Source: Janthinobacterium rivuli
Lineage (GTDB): Bacteria; Pseudomonadota; Gammaproteobacteria; Burkholderiales; Burkholderiaceae_D
NCBI RefSeq assembly: GCF_029690045.1
Contig: NZ_CP121464.1
Coordinates: 930,001 to 994,000 of the forward strand
Direction of reading: 5' to 3'
DNA length: 64,000 nt
This document shows, one piece after another, positions 39,398 through 48,206 of the stretch. The notes beneath the pieces were generated by a model. It saw only the letters and a list, made by a program, of their open reading frames with translations. It ran no database searches and had not been told where the DNA came from. A program made the translations under genes and the position numbers. Every line of letters begins with the position of its first letter. The first letter of the stretch is position 1.

Positions 39398-40438
39398 TCA
39401 TTGCTCCGTTGCCAGGGTGCGCAAGGTCTGCAAGCCGCGCAGCGTGATCTGCCGCAACTCCTGTATCAGCGGCAGGGCATCCTGGCGGGCGCGGTGATAT
39501 TGCGCGGCCGAGCGTGCGCGGTCCATGATGGCGCTCACGCAGTCGCCACTTTGCATCAGATCGACATCCCACGACGCCATGCCGATGGTCGACAGCATCG
39601 AGCGGCCCCGTTCGTCATACGACAGATTGATGCTGTGCGAACCCATTGCCAGGCACGGCAGGAAGCCATGCAGGCGGTAGCTGACGTGCAGCTTGCAGGT
39701 GCGCAGCGCCTCGATGTACCGGCCGACCTCGTCAAAGTACATGGGCGACGCTTCCGGGAAACCGGCAGCGAATTCGAGATCGATGTAGTCATGGCAGGCC
39801 AGATAAACCGGTTGCGCATATTCGGCACGCAGGGCGGCAATCAGGCGGCGCAGGTCTTCTGCGATGCGCCACTGCAAGGTGGCAGGAACGCTCATGCGCA
39901 TGGGGTGGCGGATGGAAATGATCACGCCGCCCGTGGCCGCTTCGCCTTCGGCATTCGGCGGCAAGTACAGCGTGGGGCAGCCTCCGACCGTCACCTTGGC
40001 GCCAAGGTCGGCGAGGATTTCTTGCGAACCCGTGTCGCGCACCATGGCCACCTTGGCGTGCTCGACCAAGTGCCGTATCGCAGTCGGGCTGAGCGCATCG
40101 GTGCGGTCTTCCATTTGCCCGTCCCGCCCCGTGATGCGGCCGTGGGACAGGCCCATCAGCATCATCGGCCGGCGCAAGGCATTGACGGCCTGGACATCAT
40201 AGGACAGCTGGCCGTTTTCAAACAGATTCCCGCCGCCCACGATGACGGCGTCGGCGAGACGGTTCATGTCATAGATCTGGCGCGCTACCAGGCCGCCAAA
40301 CTGCGGTCCCTTCAAGGCGGGAATGCTGACGACATTGGTGGCTGCTCCGAACACTTCGTAGAGGAGCTCGGCGGTAGCGTAGCCGATGAGATCGTTGCCG
40401 ATGTTGCGCGTGGTGGGCCGCACCATAAAGATATTCAA
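39398..40438 (-). CDS. Polysaccharide pyruvyl transferase family protein
   Basis: A 346-residue protein of the family that adds a pyruvate ketal to glycan sugars from phosphoenolpyruvate, or acts as a related GT-B-like enzyme. Features are MVRPTTRNIGNDLIGYATAELL at the N-terminus, ADAVIVGGGNLFENG, VIISIRHPMRM and the C-terminal KLHVSYRLHGFLPCLAMGSHSINLSYDERG. I keep the TTG start at 40438 because AAGGA sits six bases upstream; the alternative ATG 40426 would be too far. It is second in the operon, with the next start codon one base after its stop. Confidence 0.85.
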   Translation of the reverse strand: MNIFMVRPTTRNIGNDLIGYATAELLYEVFGAATNVVSIPALKGPQFGGLVARQIYDMNRLADAVIVGGGNLFENGQLSYDVQAVNALRRPMMLMGLSHGRITGRDGQMEDRTDALSPTAIRHLVEHAKVAMVRDTGSQEILADLGAKVTVGGCPTLYLPPNAEGEAATGGVIISIRHPMRMSVPATLQWRIAEDLRRLIAALRAEYAQPVYLACHDYIDLEFAAGFPEASPMYFDEVGRYIEALRTCKLHVSYRLHGFLPCLAMGSHSINLSYDERGRSMLSTIGMASWDVDLMQSGDCVSAIMDRARSAAQYHRARQDALPLIQELRQITLRGLQTLRTLATEQ

Positions 40439-40493
40439 TGTTCGTCCTTCTTGTTCTGTGTGTTTAACGAGGTGGCGAGGCCGGGGACGCGGA

Positions 40494-41294
40494 CTAGCCG
40501 CGTGCCGCGAGTTCTTCGATGAGTGCGCGAAAGCGCGATTTCAGTTCCGGATCGCCCGGGTAGGCGCCCTGATCCACGTCCAGCATGCGCTGGGCGCTTG
40601 CCGCATCGGCGCTGACGCCGAGCAAACCGGCAATCTCATTGATCAGCGTCAGATCGTGCCGGTTGACACGTTCGGTACTGATGACGAGCGGTTCGATACC
40701 CCGTTGCCTGAACCAGCTCTGCCAAAGTTGTTCATCCTCGGCAATGAGCTGCATGGCCTTGCGCGCCGCCAGTTTCAGGCGCCAGGTCGAGTAATTTTTT
40801 GTCACCGTGGCGGCTTCGAAACCCCAGCGCCCCGTGACCATGCAGGTCGCCAGGGACGCTGCCTGGGCGAGTTTGTTGTCGCGGATCAAATGAATGACCG
40901 TTGCGCCTTCGAACAGGGCAGCAAAATCGTGAGCATGGGGCCACTTTTGAATCTGGGGAAACTGGATATTCGACGCGAACACGCCATTCGCGGAACGCCT
41001 GGCATACATATGCGCCAGGTAATCCTGTTTCTTGATCTGCCAACGCTCCGTCAGCGCCTGTATGCTGTTGTCATTGAAATATTCCAGCGGCACGCCCATG
41101 CCCGCGCCGAGCAACAGGCGGGCCAGTCGCTTGCTCGATGCGCGAGGCGCAGCGCAGACCAGCAGTTTTTTATCGGGCAGCGACGATGACGTTGTATCGT
41201 AGGCGAGCGCACGCATTTCAGCGGGTGTAGGGCGCGTGTTGCTGGTCCATACTGACCTGGCATTCGCCAACGGAGTGGGGAGACGTTCATTCAT
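40494..41294 (-). CDS. Stf0-type sulfotransferase
   Basis: A 266-residue cytosolic enzyme similar to Stf0, which sulfates trehalose in mycobacteria using PAPS. The 5'-phosphosulfate loop reads CAAPRASSKRLARLLLGAGM, followed by PLEYFND; the 3'-phosphate region includes VIHLIRDNKLAQAASL. The C-terminus has VISTERVNRHDLTLINEIAGLLGV. The first gene of the operon, it is transcribed from an AT-rich region with an inverted repeat. The GC content is visibly lower than that of flanking genes. The acceptor is unknown. Confidence 0.82.
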   Translation of the reverse strand: MNERLPTPLANARSVWTSNTRPTPAEMRALAYDTTSSSLPDKKLLVCAAPRASSKRLARLLLGAGMGVPLEYFNDNSIQALTERWQIKKQDYLAHMYARRSANGVFASNIQFPQIQKWPHAHDFAALFEGATVIHLIRDNKLAQAASLATCMVTGRWGFEAATVTKNYSTWRLKLAARKAMQLIAEDEQLWQSWFRQRGIEPLVISTERVNRHDLTLINEIAGLLGVSADAASAQRMLDVDQGAYPGDPELKSRFRALIEELAARG

Positions 41295-41341
41295 GAGTGG
41301 CGGAGAGGCTGACTGAGCCTTGTTGCGTGCGATAGGATGCG

Positions 41342-41383
41342 TTTAAAGCAAAAATTACTTTCTTGAAATTATGTTGCTTTAAA
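41342..41383. promoter_or_regulatory. Perfect 10-bp inverted repeat upstream of the sulfotransferase operon
   Basis: TTTAAAGCAA (41342-41351) and TTGCTTTAAA (41374-41383) are exact reverse complements, 22 bp apart, 48-90 bases before the sulfotransferase start. This is the only AT-rich promoter-like stretch of the operon (about 41335-41450). A regulator site is likely; the protein is unknown. Confidence 0.5.
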
Positions 41384-41490
41384 ATACTATCTCACTTCAT
41401 GCCCTTTCATTCATAAAGTTGTATTTTATTTATGTACTCTGTCTCCCTCCAGCAACTAGTGGTGGCTGGTAGCAAGCTGAGCGGCCCATA

Positions 41491-41525
41491 AACGACAACG
41501 CCAGCCCGCAGGCTGGCGTTGTCGT
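41491..41525. terminator. Long perfect hairpin between the DUF819 gene and the operon promoter
   Basis: ACGACAACGCCAGCC (41492-41506), loop CGCA, GGCTGGCGTTGTCGT (41511-41525): a 15-bp perfect stem just after the DUF819 stop. A T-tract is weak, so termination strength is uncertain. Confidence 0.65.
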
Positions 41526-41544
41526 CACTATGCTGCCAGGAGCG

Positions 41545-42792
41545 TCACCCCGCCATGCTGCGCAAGATCAAGCCCGTGATGTAGGCGCCGTAGGTGCCCA
41601 GCGCGTAGCCGAGCACGGCCAGCAGCACGCCGACGGGGGCCAGGGCCGGGTGGAAGGCGCTGGCGATGACGGGGGCGGAAGCGGCGCCGCCGATGTTCGC
41701 CTGCGAGCCGACGGCCATGAAGAACAGCGGTGCGCGGATCAGCTTGGCGACGAGCAGCATCAGGCCGCCATGCACGGCGATCCAGATCAGACCCAGCAGG
41801 AACAGGAAAGGCTTGTCGAACAGGGCTTTCAAGTCCATGTGCATGCCGATGGTGGCCACCAGCACGTACAGCATGGCAGAGCCGATGGTCGAGGCGCCCG
41901 CGCCTTCCAGGCTGCGCGCTTTGGTAAAGCTCAGCAGCAAGCCGAAGGTGGTGGCGAGCACGACGATCCAGAAGAAGTTCGACGTCAGGCTGTAATCCTG
42001 CAAGCGCCATGCGGCGGGCAGGGTGTTGATCCAGCTGATGATGGGGCCGGCAAGGAAATGCGACAGGCCCGTCACGCCCAGGCCCACGCCGAGGATGATC
42101 ATGATGTCGGTGAGGGTGGCGATGCGCGCGTGTTGCGTGCGGTAGCTTTCGATGCTGTCCTTGAGCGCATTGATGGCCGTCAAATCGGCGCCGGTCCAGC
42201 GGTCGAAGGCGCCCGCGCGGCCGGCCAGGAACAACAGCACGGCCGTCCAGACGTTGGCCACCAGCACGTCGACGGCGACGAACTGGCCAAACAGCGTGGC
42301 GTCCACTTCAAACACTTCCTTCATGGCCGCCTGGTTGGCGCCGCCGCCTATCCACGAGCCGGCGACGGTCGTCATGCCGCGCCACGTATCGCCCGCCACT
42401 GTTTCCGGGTGGATCAAACGCAGCGCCTCGAACGAGACGAGGGCGCCCAGCATGACGCCCAGCGTGCCCGTCAAAAACATGATGATGGCCTTGGGGCCGA
42501 GGCGAATGATGCCGCCGAAATCGATGGCCACGCACAGCAGCACCAGCGCGCTGGGCAGCAGGTAATCGCGCGCCACGGCGTACAGGCCGGAAGAGTTGCC
42601 ATCGATGACGCCGAAGGTGTTGAGCAGTGCCGGGATCAGATAGCACATCAGCAGGGAAGGAATGTACGTGTAGAACTTTTTCCAGAAGCCGTCGGGGCGG
42701 GAGGCGCTCCAGAAGACGGCCCCCAGGGTCATGGCGAGCAGGCCGAGGACGACGGCGTCATTGGTGATCAGGGCAGGTGTGGCAGGTGGCAT
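41545..42792 (-). CDS. DUF819 family multi-pass membrane protein
   Basis: A 415-residue inner-membrane protein with about ten hydrophobic segments. It fits the DUF819 (YjcL-type) family: ITNDAVVLGLLAMTLGAVFW at the start, GSWIGGGANQAAMKEVF in the middle and AVGSQANIGGAASAPVIASAFHPALAPVGVLLAVLGYALGTY near the end. The two Gly/Asn-rich re-entrant-like motifs recall transporters such as GltS/CPA; substrate not established. It is a single gene. Confidence 0.85.
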   Translation of the reverse strand: MPPATPALITNDAVVLGLLAMTLGAVFWSASRPDGFWKKFYTYIPSLLMCYLIPALLNTFGVIDGNSSGLYAVARDYLLPSALVLLCVAIDFGGIIRLGPKAIIMFLTGTLGVMLGALVSFEALRLIHPETVAGDTWRGMTTVAGSWIGGGANQAAMKEVFEVDATLFGQFVAVDVLVANVWTAVLLFLAGRAGAFDRWTGADLTAINALKDSIESYRTQHARIATLTDIMIILGVGLGVTGLSHFLAGPIISWINTLPAAWRLQDYSLTSNFFWIVVLATTFGLLLSFTKARSLEGAGASTIGSAMLYVLVATIGMHMDLKALFDKPFLFLLGLIWIAVHGGLMLLVAKLIRAPLFFMAVGSQANIGGAASAPVIASAFHPALAPVGVLLAVLGYALGTYGAYITGLILRSMAG

Positions 42793-42975
42793 CGGGGATT
42801 CCGGTGAACGTGTCAGGGACGCACGGGATGCCGATCAGGCCCCCGGGCGCGGGTGGCTGTATCGTATAGCAATGTTGAAGCCTAAACAAATTGTTTAAGC
42901 GGTGCTCTGCGGATTTTTTCTTGTCAAATCAAACACTTGGAAACTGCTACGCCACCTGGCGCAGCAGACTGGCGG

Positions 42976-44337
42976 TTACAAATAGCGCGCCAGCAAGGCC
43001 TTGTCGAGAGCACCGTCGAGTTCGATGCGCACGAAGTGGCCGCTGCCGGGCGCCACCTGGATCTCGCTGCCGTCGTCGCTGAGCATGCGGGTAATGGTGA
43101 AGTCGCGGTTGCCGCCCGGATGCACGGCCTCGATGCGGTCGCCCACGGCAAAGCGGTTTTTCACGTCCACCCGCGCCCAGCCGTCCGTCACGCCCAGCAC
43201 GTCGCCCACGTACTGGCTGCGGTCGGCCTCGGACGCGCCGCGCATGTAGTTCTGGTGCGTCTGGGTATGATGGCGCTGGTAAAAACCATCCGTGTAGCCG
43301 CGGTTGGCCAGGCCTTGCAGCTGGCCCAGCAGGCCAATGTCGAAGGGCTTGCCCGCGACGGCGTCATCGATGGCCTGGCGGTAGACTTGCGCCGTGCGCG
43401 CCGCGTAGTACAGCGACTTGGTGCGGCCCTCGACTTTCAGCGAATCGACGCCGATTTTCACCAGGCGCTCGATGTGCTCGACGGCGCGCAAGTCCTTCGA
43501 ATTCATGATGTAGGTGCCGTGCTCGTCTTCGAGTATCGGCATCAACTGGCCCGGACGCTGGGCTTCTTCGATGAAGTATGGCTGGTCGGCCAGCGGGTGG
43601 CGCGGCTGCTGGTGCAGGGCGGAAAACGCGTTATTGTCGGCCTCGGCCAGCGCCTGGTGAAATTCCAGCGGCACCACCTGCATGCCGCCCAGGTCGCCGC
43701 TGGCGTCTTCGGTGGCATTTTTCACCTTGTAATCCCAGCGGCAGGAATTCGTGCACGTGCCCTGGTTCGGGTCGCGGTGATTGAAGTAGCCTGACAGCAG
43801 ACAGCGGCCCGAATAGGCGATGCACAGGGCGCCGTGGACGAATACTTCCAGTTCCATTTCCGGGCAGCGCTGGCGGATTTCCTCGATTTCGTCGAGCGAC
43901 AGCTCGCGCGACAAAATCACGCGCGTCAAGCCCATGCGGTGCCAGAACTTCACGTCGGCCCAGTTGACGGCGTTCGCCTGCACGGACAGGTGCACGGGAA
44001 TCTCCGGCCACTTGTCGCGCACCATCATGATCAGGCCGGGATCGGCCATGATCAGCGCGTCGGGGCGCATGGCGATCACCGGTTCCATGTCGCGCAAATA
44101 GGTTTTCAGCTTGGCGTTGTGGGCGAAGATATTGCTGGCGACAAAGAATTGCTTGCCACGTGCATGCGCGCCATCAATTCCTTCCTGCAAGGCTTGCAAA
44201 GTCGAAAAGTCGTTATTGCGCACGCGCAAGCTGTAGCGCGGCTGGCCCGCGTAGACGGCGTCGGCGCCAAAGTCGAAGGCGGCGTGCATCTTGGCCAGGG
44301 AGCCGGCAGGCAGGAGGAGTTCGGGAGCGTGGCGCAT
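42976..44337 (-). CDS. trhP: tRNA 5-hydroxyuridine modification protein TrhP (YegQ), U32 peptidase-like
   Basis: A 453-residue U32-family protein, the same length as E. coli YegQ/TrhP. This protein uses prephenate for hydroxylation of uridine 34 in tRNAs. Landmarks are ELLLPAGSLAKMHAAFDFGADAVYAG, RVILSRELSLDEIEEI and the Cys-rich iron-sulfur region FVHGALCIAYSGRCLLSGYF with GTCTNSCRWDYKV. KVEGRTKSLYY follows, and the C-terminal domain shows RDFTITRML. It is a single gene, as often found. Confidence 0.93.
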   Translation of the reverse strand: MRHAPELLLPAGSLAKMHAAFDFGADAVYAGQPRYSLRVRNNDFSTLQALQEGIDGAHARGKQFFVASNIFAHNAKLKTYLRDMEPVIAMRPDALIMADPGLIMMVRDKWPEIPVHLSVQANAVNWADVKFWHRMGLTRVILSRELSLDEIEEIRQRCPEMELEVFVHGALCIAYSGRCLLSGYFNHRDPNQGTCTNSCRWDYKVKNATEDASGDLGGMQVVPLEFHQALAEADNNAFSALHQQPRHPLADQPYFIEEAQRPGQLMPILEDEHGTYIMNSKDLRAVEHIERLVKIGVDSLKVEGRTKSLYYAARTAQVYRQAIDDAVAGKPFDIGLLGQLQGLANRGYTDGFYQRHHTQTHQNYMRGASEADRSQYVGDVLGVTDGWARVDVKNRFAVGDRIEAVHPGGNRDFTITRMLSDDGSEIQVAPGSGHFVRIELDGALDKALLARYL

Positions 44338-44466
44338 GGAAGATGGGCAAAGCCGGCGATCTTATGCTGGCTGGCCCCATATTGCATTGCCTAACGTCAA
44401 GAAATTGCACTAATTCGACACCATGGGAATGCATTTTCCTGCGTCGAAACAGACGGTCGTTTTTAA

Positions 44467-45408
44467 CTAACATACGCGTGTAATTTGTGTCGCGAGAGCT
44501 GGCCAGAGCGATAGTTTATGAGTAATGAATGATTTGAATCGGTACTGCTCCGGTTTGCTCGACGCTAATATCTCTCCTGCTTTTGCCTTCCACATACCGA
44601 AGACTACAACCTCATCACCAGTATTGAGTTTTGCCAGCCAGTCAGCATTCTCGCACCAGACACTGGCTTCGACGCCGATACCAATTTCCGGATCATTGGC
44701 ATCCGCAAGGTATTTGTTTTTTGTGAGGTTCAATACATTGCTTGTTTGATTCTTGCCTATGCCAATGCGCTTCGATTTGACCGTGCCATGCAAGGCGATA
44801 GGGTGTTGTACTGTATTGCGTATCGCATTTCTGTAGGCATCAAGATGGCGCTCTGTCTCGAAATAGAAATGAGACCATGGTACGGTCGTGTTACCTTCGA
44901 ATATCAATTCCAGATACATCGCAATCTCTTCGTCCTCATCGCAGAGTGCACGTAATTGCAGCACACGCTTGGCCGAGTTGATATAGGCGGGAAGTTTTCC
45001 TCGTGAACTTTCAAATGTTTTGCTACTGCCGTTTGCAGATTTTTCGTCACTATTCGTTGCTTTTTTGCTCAATTCTGACAATGCGTCTCTGATCATGACT
45101 AGGCGCAGACGGTATTGGCCATTGCGGATGCTTTCAAAGAGGCCCGTCGATTCGTTTGCTATCGATTTGACCTTGTCGTTGATGGCATGCTTGCATCCTT
45201 CTGCATGATGGCCGCCAGGAAGCAAACGGAAATAAGCAGATACCAGATAAGGTTTGTCGTCCCGCTCCCGTGTATGTGCATTCTGATGGGTGACGTGAAC
45301 AGAGCAATGGGAGCAACGAAGGGGCTCCGTGCCTTTTCCCTTCGAATAAATTTCGGCGGTCCATTCAATGCCAGCACTATCGAGTGCTGTGTTCATTTTG
45401 ATACCCAT
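44467..45408 (-). CDS. AT-richer orphan gene, possible zinc-binding N-terminus
   Basis: A 313-residue protein I cannot assign. The N-terminus has CSHC (about residues 32-35), several His, then YFRLLPGGHHAEGCKH near residue 60-75. This spacing resembles the zinc-ribbon/HFRH start of CoiA-like proteins, but only weakly. The middle is helical and Lys/Ser-rich (SKKATNSDEKSANGSSKTFESS); the C-terminal part (GIGVEASVWCENADWLAKLNTGDEVVVFGMW) could be an OB-like fold. AAGGAA precedes ATG 45408. Base composition is clearly more A/T-rich than the neighbouring trhP and fadE genes, suggesting transfer. Confidence 0.7.
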   Translation of the reverse strand: MGIKMNTALDSAGIEWTAEIYSKGKGTEPLRCSHCSVHVTHQNAHTRERDDKPYLVSAYFRLLPGGHHAEGCKHAINDKVKSIANESTGLFESIRNGQYRLRLVMIRDALSELSKKATNSDEKSANGSSKTFESSRGKLPAYINSAKRVLQLRALCDEDEEIAMYLELIFEGNTTVPWSHFYFETERHLDAYRNAIRNTVQHPIALHGTVKSKRIGIGKNQTSNVLNLTKNKYLADANDPEIGIGVEASVWCENADWLAKLNTGDEVVVFGMWKAKAGEILASSKPEQYRFKSFITHKLSLWPALATQITRVC

Positions 45409-45588
45409 TACAGTTCCTTTTGTTGGCCTCGAGCAATCATTCTAGCTGCCACCTTGAGAATTGTGCCCCTGGGTATGTCGCTAAAGGAATCCTTGAGTTG
45501 GCTTTCAACATAAAAACCGGCGCAGTCGGGCAATTAGACTATTTGTCCGCATCATTAGTGCCCAATAGCCAGAAAGAAGATTTTCCAG

Positions 45589-47973
45589 TTAGGCGGCACG
45601 GTTTTCACCAGCAGGAGATTCTCCACCAAGGACATGCACGATCGGGCTGGTGTCACTGCCATGTGCCTGTCGCATCGTCTCCGGCGCAAAATCGTCGACC
45701 TGTATCAAGCCGTCGACCAAACGCGCATATTCCAGCAAGGTATTGTGCTCTTGGCAGCTGACCGAGCCTGCGGCCTTGGCCGTCGCCAGCCACTGTTGCA
45801 TGGCGGACAGGCTTTGCGGCAGGTGCCGCAGGGCCGCGCCTTCGGGCGTGTCCTTCAGGCGTTTTTCGATGTGCAGGACGTCGGGCAGCAGGGCCAGCGC
45901 CCGCTCGGCGCAAGCCACGGGATCTGCCGCGTCGCTGGCCACATGGCCGTCGGCCAGCAGGCGCTCGCGGTCGGCGCCCGGCGTTTGCAGGGCCAGCGCC
46001 ACTTCACTGCCCAGTTCGTCGGAAGGCGGACGATGGGGCAGGCCAAACGGGAACAGCAGGGTGCGCAGCAGCATGGCCAGCACGCGCGCCGGGAAATTGT
46101 CGAGCACGCCCGTCAAACCCTGCTGCGCCTTGACCAGCGCATCCTGCAGCGACCAGTGCACATAGGGCAGATCGGGCTCGGGCCGGCCATCATCCTCGTA
46201 GCGTTTCAGCACGGACGAGGCCAGGTACAGTTGCGCCAGCACGTCGCCCAGCCGGGCGGACAGCCGTTCGCGGCGCTTGAGTTCGCCGCCGAGCACGAAC
46301 ATCGACATATCCGTCATGACGGCAAACGCCGTCGACAGCCGCGTCAACGCGCGGTAATAGGGCGCCAGTGCGGGCGCACCGGCGTCGGGCACGCCCGCCA
46401 GGCGCGCGCCGCCCAGCCCGTACCACAATCCCCTGGCCAGGTTGCTCAGCACAAAGCCCACGTGGCCAAAGAAGGCGGAGTCGAAATCGCGCAGAGCCTT
46501 GCGGCCGTCGCTTTCGCTGACGGCGGCCATTTCCCTGAGCACATATGGATGGGCGCGGATGGCGCCCTGGCCGAAGATGATCAGGCTGCGCGTGAGGATG
46601 TTGGCGCCTTCGACCGTGATGGCGATGGGGATTTGCTGGTAGGCGCTGGCGAGGAAATTGTTGGGGCCCACGCAGATGCCCTTGCCGCCGAGAATGTCCA
46701 TGCCGTCATTGACGAGCGCGCGTCCCCGTTCCGTGACGTGATATTTGACGATGGCGGAAATGACGGCCGGCTTCTCGCCCAGGTCGACGGCGTGCGCGGC
46801 CAAGGTGCGGGCCGCATCCATCAGGTACAGGTTGGCGCCCATGCGGGCCAGCGCTTCCTGCACCCCTTCGAACTTGCCGATCGGCATGTTGAACTGGCGC
46901 CGCACGGCCGCATACGCGCCGGTGCCGCGCACGGCCATCTTGCCCATGCCCACGCTGGACGAGGGCAGAGAGATTGCGCGCCCGGCCGCCAGGCATTCCA
47001 TCAGCATGCGCCATCCTTTCCCCACTTGCGCCTGGCCGCCGATGACCCAGTCGATGGGGATGAAGACATCGGTGCCGGACGTGGGGCCGTTCTGGAAGGC
47101 GGCATTCAATGGGTGGTGACGGCGGCCGATCACCACGCCGTCGTGGCTGGCGGGGATCAGCGCGCAGGTGATGCCGGGCGCATCGTTGTCGGACAGCAGA
47201 TGCTCGGGATCGCTGGTCTGGAATGCCAGGCCCAGCAAGGTCGCCACGGGCGTCAGGGTGATGTAGCGCTTGTTCCACGTGAGGCGGAAACCCAGGGTGG
47301 CGCGGCCCTCATGCATGCCCATGCACACCACGCCCAGGTCGGGGATGGCGGCCGCATCGGAACCCGCGTACGGGCTGGTCAGGGCAAAGCAGGGAATCTC
47401 CGTGCCGGCGGCCAAGCGCGGCAGATAATGGTTTTTCTGTTCTTCGGTGCCGTAGTGTAACAACAGTTCAGCCGGCCCCAGCGAATTGGGCACCATTACG
47501 GTCACGGCCAGCGCCGAGCAGCGGCTCGACAATTTCATGACCACTTGAGAATGCATGTAGGCGGAGAACTGCTTGCCGCCGTACTGCTTCGGGATGATCA
47601 TTCCGAGGAAACCCTGGCTTTTCATGTAGTCCCAGGCTTGCGGCGGCAAATCCTGCGCCTGCTGCGTTTCCCAGTCGTTGACCAGTTCACACAGCCGCTC
47701 GACGTCATGCTCAAGAAAGTGACGCTCTTCGGCCGTGAGCGAGGCGCGGCCATAGCCCAGCAATTTTGGCCAGTCGGGCTTGCCGGAAAACAGCTCGGCA
47801 TCCCACCACGTGGTGCCCGCTTCGAGCGCGTCGCGTTCCGTGTCGGACATCGTCGGCAAAATACGCTTGAACAGGGCCAGCAAGTGTGGAGCAAGCAGGG
47901 CGCGGCGCACGGGGCCGGGCGCGAACAGTGCAACCAGGCCCAGCAGGGCCAGCATCAATATGATCGTCAGCAT
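45589..47973 (-). CDS. fadE: Acyl-CoA dehydrogenase FadE
   Basis: Catalyses the first, FAD-dependent step of fatty-acid beta-oxidation. At 794 residues it has the long FadE form: an N-terminal membrane segment (MLTIILMLALLGLVALFAPG), the acyl-CoA dehydrogenase core (GMIIPKQYGGKQFSAY, CFALTSPYAGSDAAAIPD, MDILGGKGICVGPNN, QIPIAITVEGANILTRSLIIFGQGAIRAHP) and the extra C-terminal DUF1974 domain. GGGAG lies before ATG 47973. The 180 bases after its stop show no gene. Confidence 0.95.
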   Translation of the reverse strand: MLTIILMLALLGLVALFAPGPVRRALLAPHLLALFKRILPTMSDTERDALEAGTTWWDAELFSGKPDWPKLLGYGRASLTAEERHFLEHDVERLCELVNDWETQQAQDLPPQAWDYMKSQGFLGMIIPKQYGGKQFSAYMHSQVVMKLSSRCSALAVTVMVPNSLGPAELLLHYGTEEQKNHYLPRLAAGTEIPCFALTSPYAGSDAAAIPDLGVVCMGMHEGRATLGFRLTWNKRYITLTPVATLLGLAFQTSDPEHLLSDNDAPGITCALIPASHDGVVIGRRHHPLNAAFQNGPTSGTDVFIPIDWVIGGQAQVGKGWRMLMECLAAGRAISLPSSSVGMGKMAVRGTGAYAAVRRQFNMPIGKFEGVQEALARMGANLYLMDAARTLAAHAVDLGEKPAVISAIVKYHVTERGRALVNDGMDILGGKGICVGPNNFLASAYQQIPIAITVEGANILTRSLIIFGQGAIRAHPYVLREMAAVSESDGRKALRDFDSAFFGHVGFVLSNLARGLWYGLGGARLAGVPDAGAPALAPYYRALTRLSTAFAVMTDMSMFVLGGELKRRERLSARLGDVLAQLYLASSVLKRYEDDGRPEPDLPYVHWSLQDALVKAQQGLTGVLDNFPARVLAMLLRTLLFPFGLPHRPPSDELGSEVALALQTPGADRERLLADGHVASDAADPVACAERALALLPDVLHIEKRLKDTPEGAALRHLPQSLSAMQQWLATAKAAGSVSCQEHNTLLEYARLVDGLIQVDDFAPETMRQAHGSDTSPIVHVLGGESPAGENRAA

Positions 47974-48046
47974 GCGATATCTCCCTGTGTAATGAGGACA
48001 GGGTAGTCCGATGCGGCCGATGTTACTGTGCGGTACAGCGCATACG

Positions 48047-48077
48047 CACAACGCCAACCGCAGGGGTTGGCGCTGTG
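48047..48077. terminator. Hairpin between fadE and the repeat lipoprotein gene
   Basis: CACAACGCCAACC (48047-48059), loop of five, GGTTGGCGCTGTG (48065-48077), with one mismatch. There is no strong T-tract. It belongs to the same AACGCCA...TGGCGTT hairpin family as those at 41492, 50783, 62388 and 63585. Confidence 0.55.
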
Positions 48078-48096
48078 GTGTGAAGCGTGAGGCGTA

Positions 48097-48206
48097 TTAG
48101 CGTTGTGGCACGACAATCACCGTGTCGCCCGCCTTGCCTTTGGCGCCAGTGTCGCACCGGCAGGGCCGATAACGACTGGTACTACGGCGGGCGCTGCCTG
48201 ACCCGC
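48097..48206 (-). pseudogene. Possible decayed 3' end of the repeat lipoprotein gene
   Basis: Directly after the TAA at 48209-48207, the same frame stays open with coding-like sequence (AGQAAPAVVPVVIGPAGATL). A one-base shift then leads to TGAKGKAGDTVIVVPQR and a TAA at 48099-48097. This looks like a lost C-terminal tail with one stop and one frameshift. It could also be chance. Confidence 0.3.
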
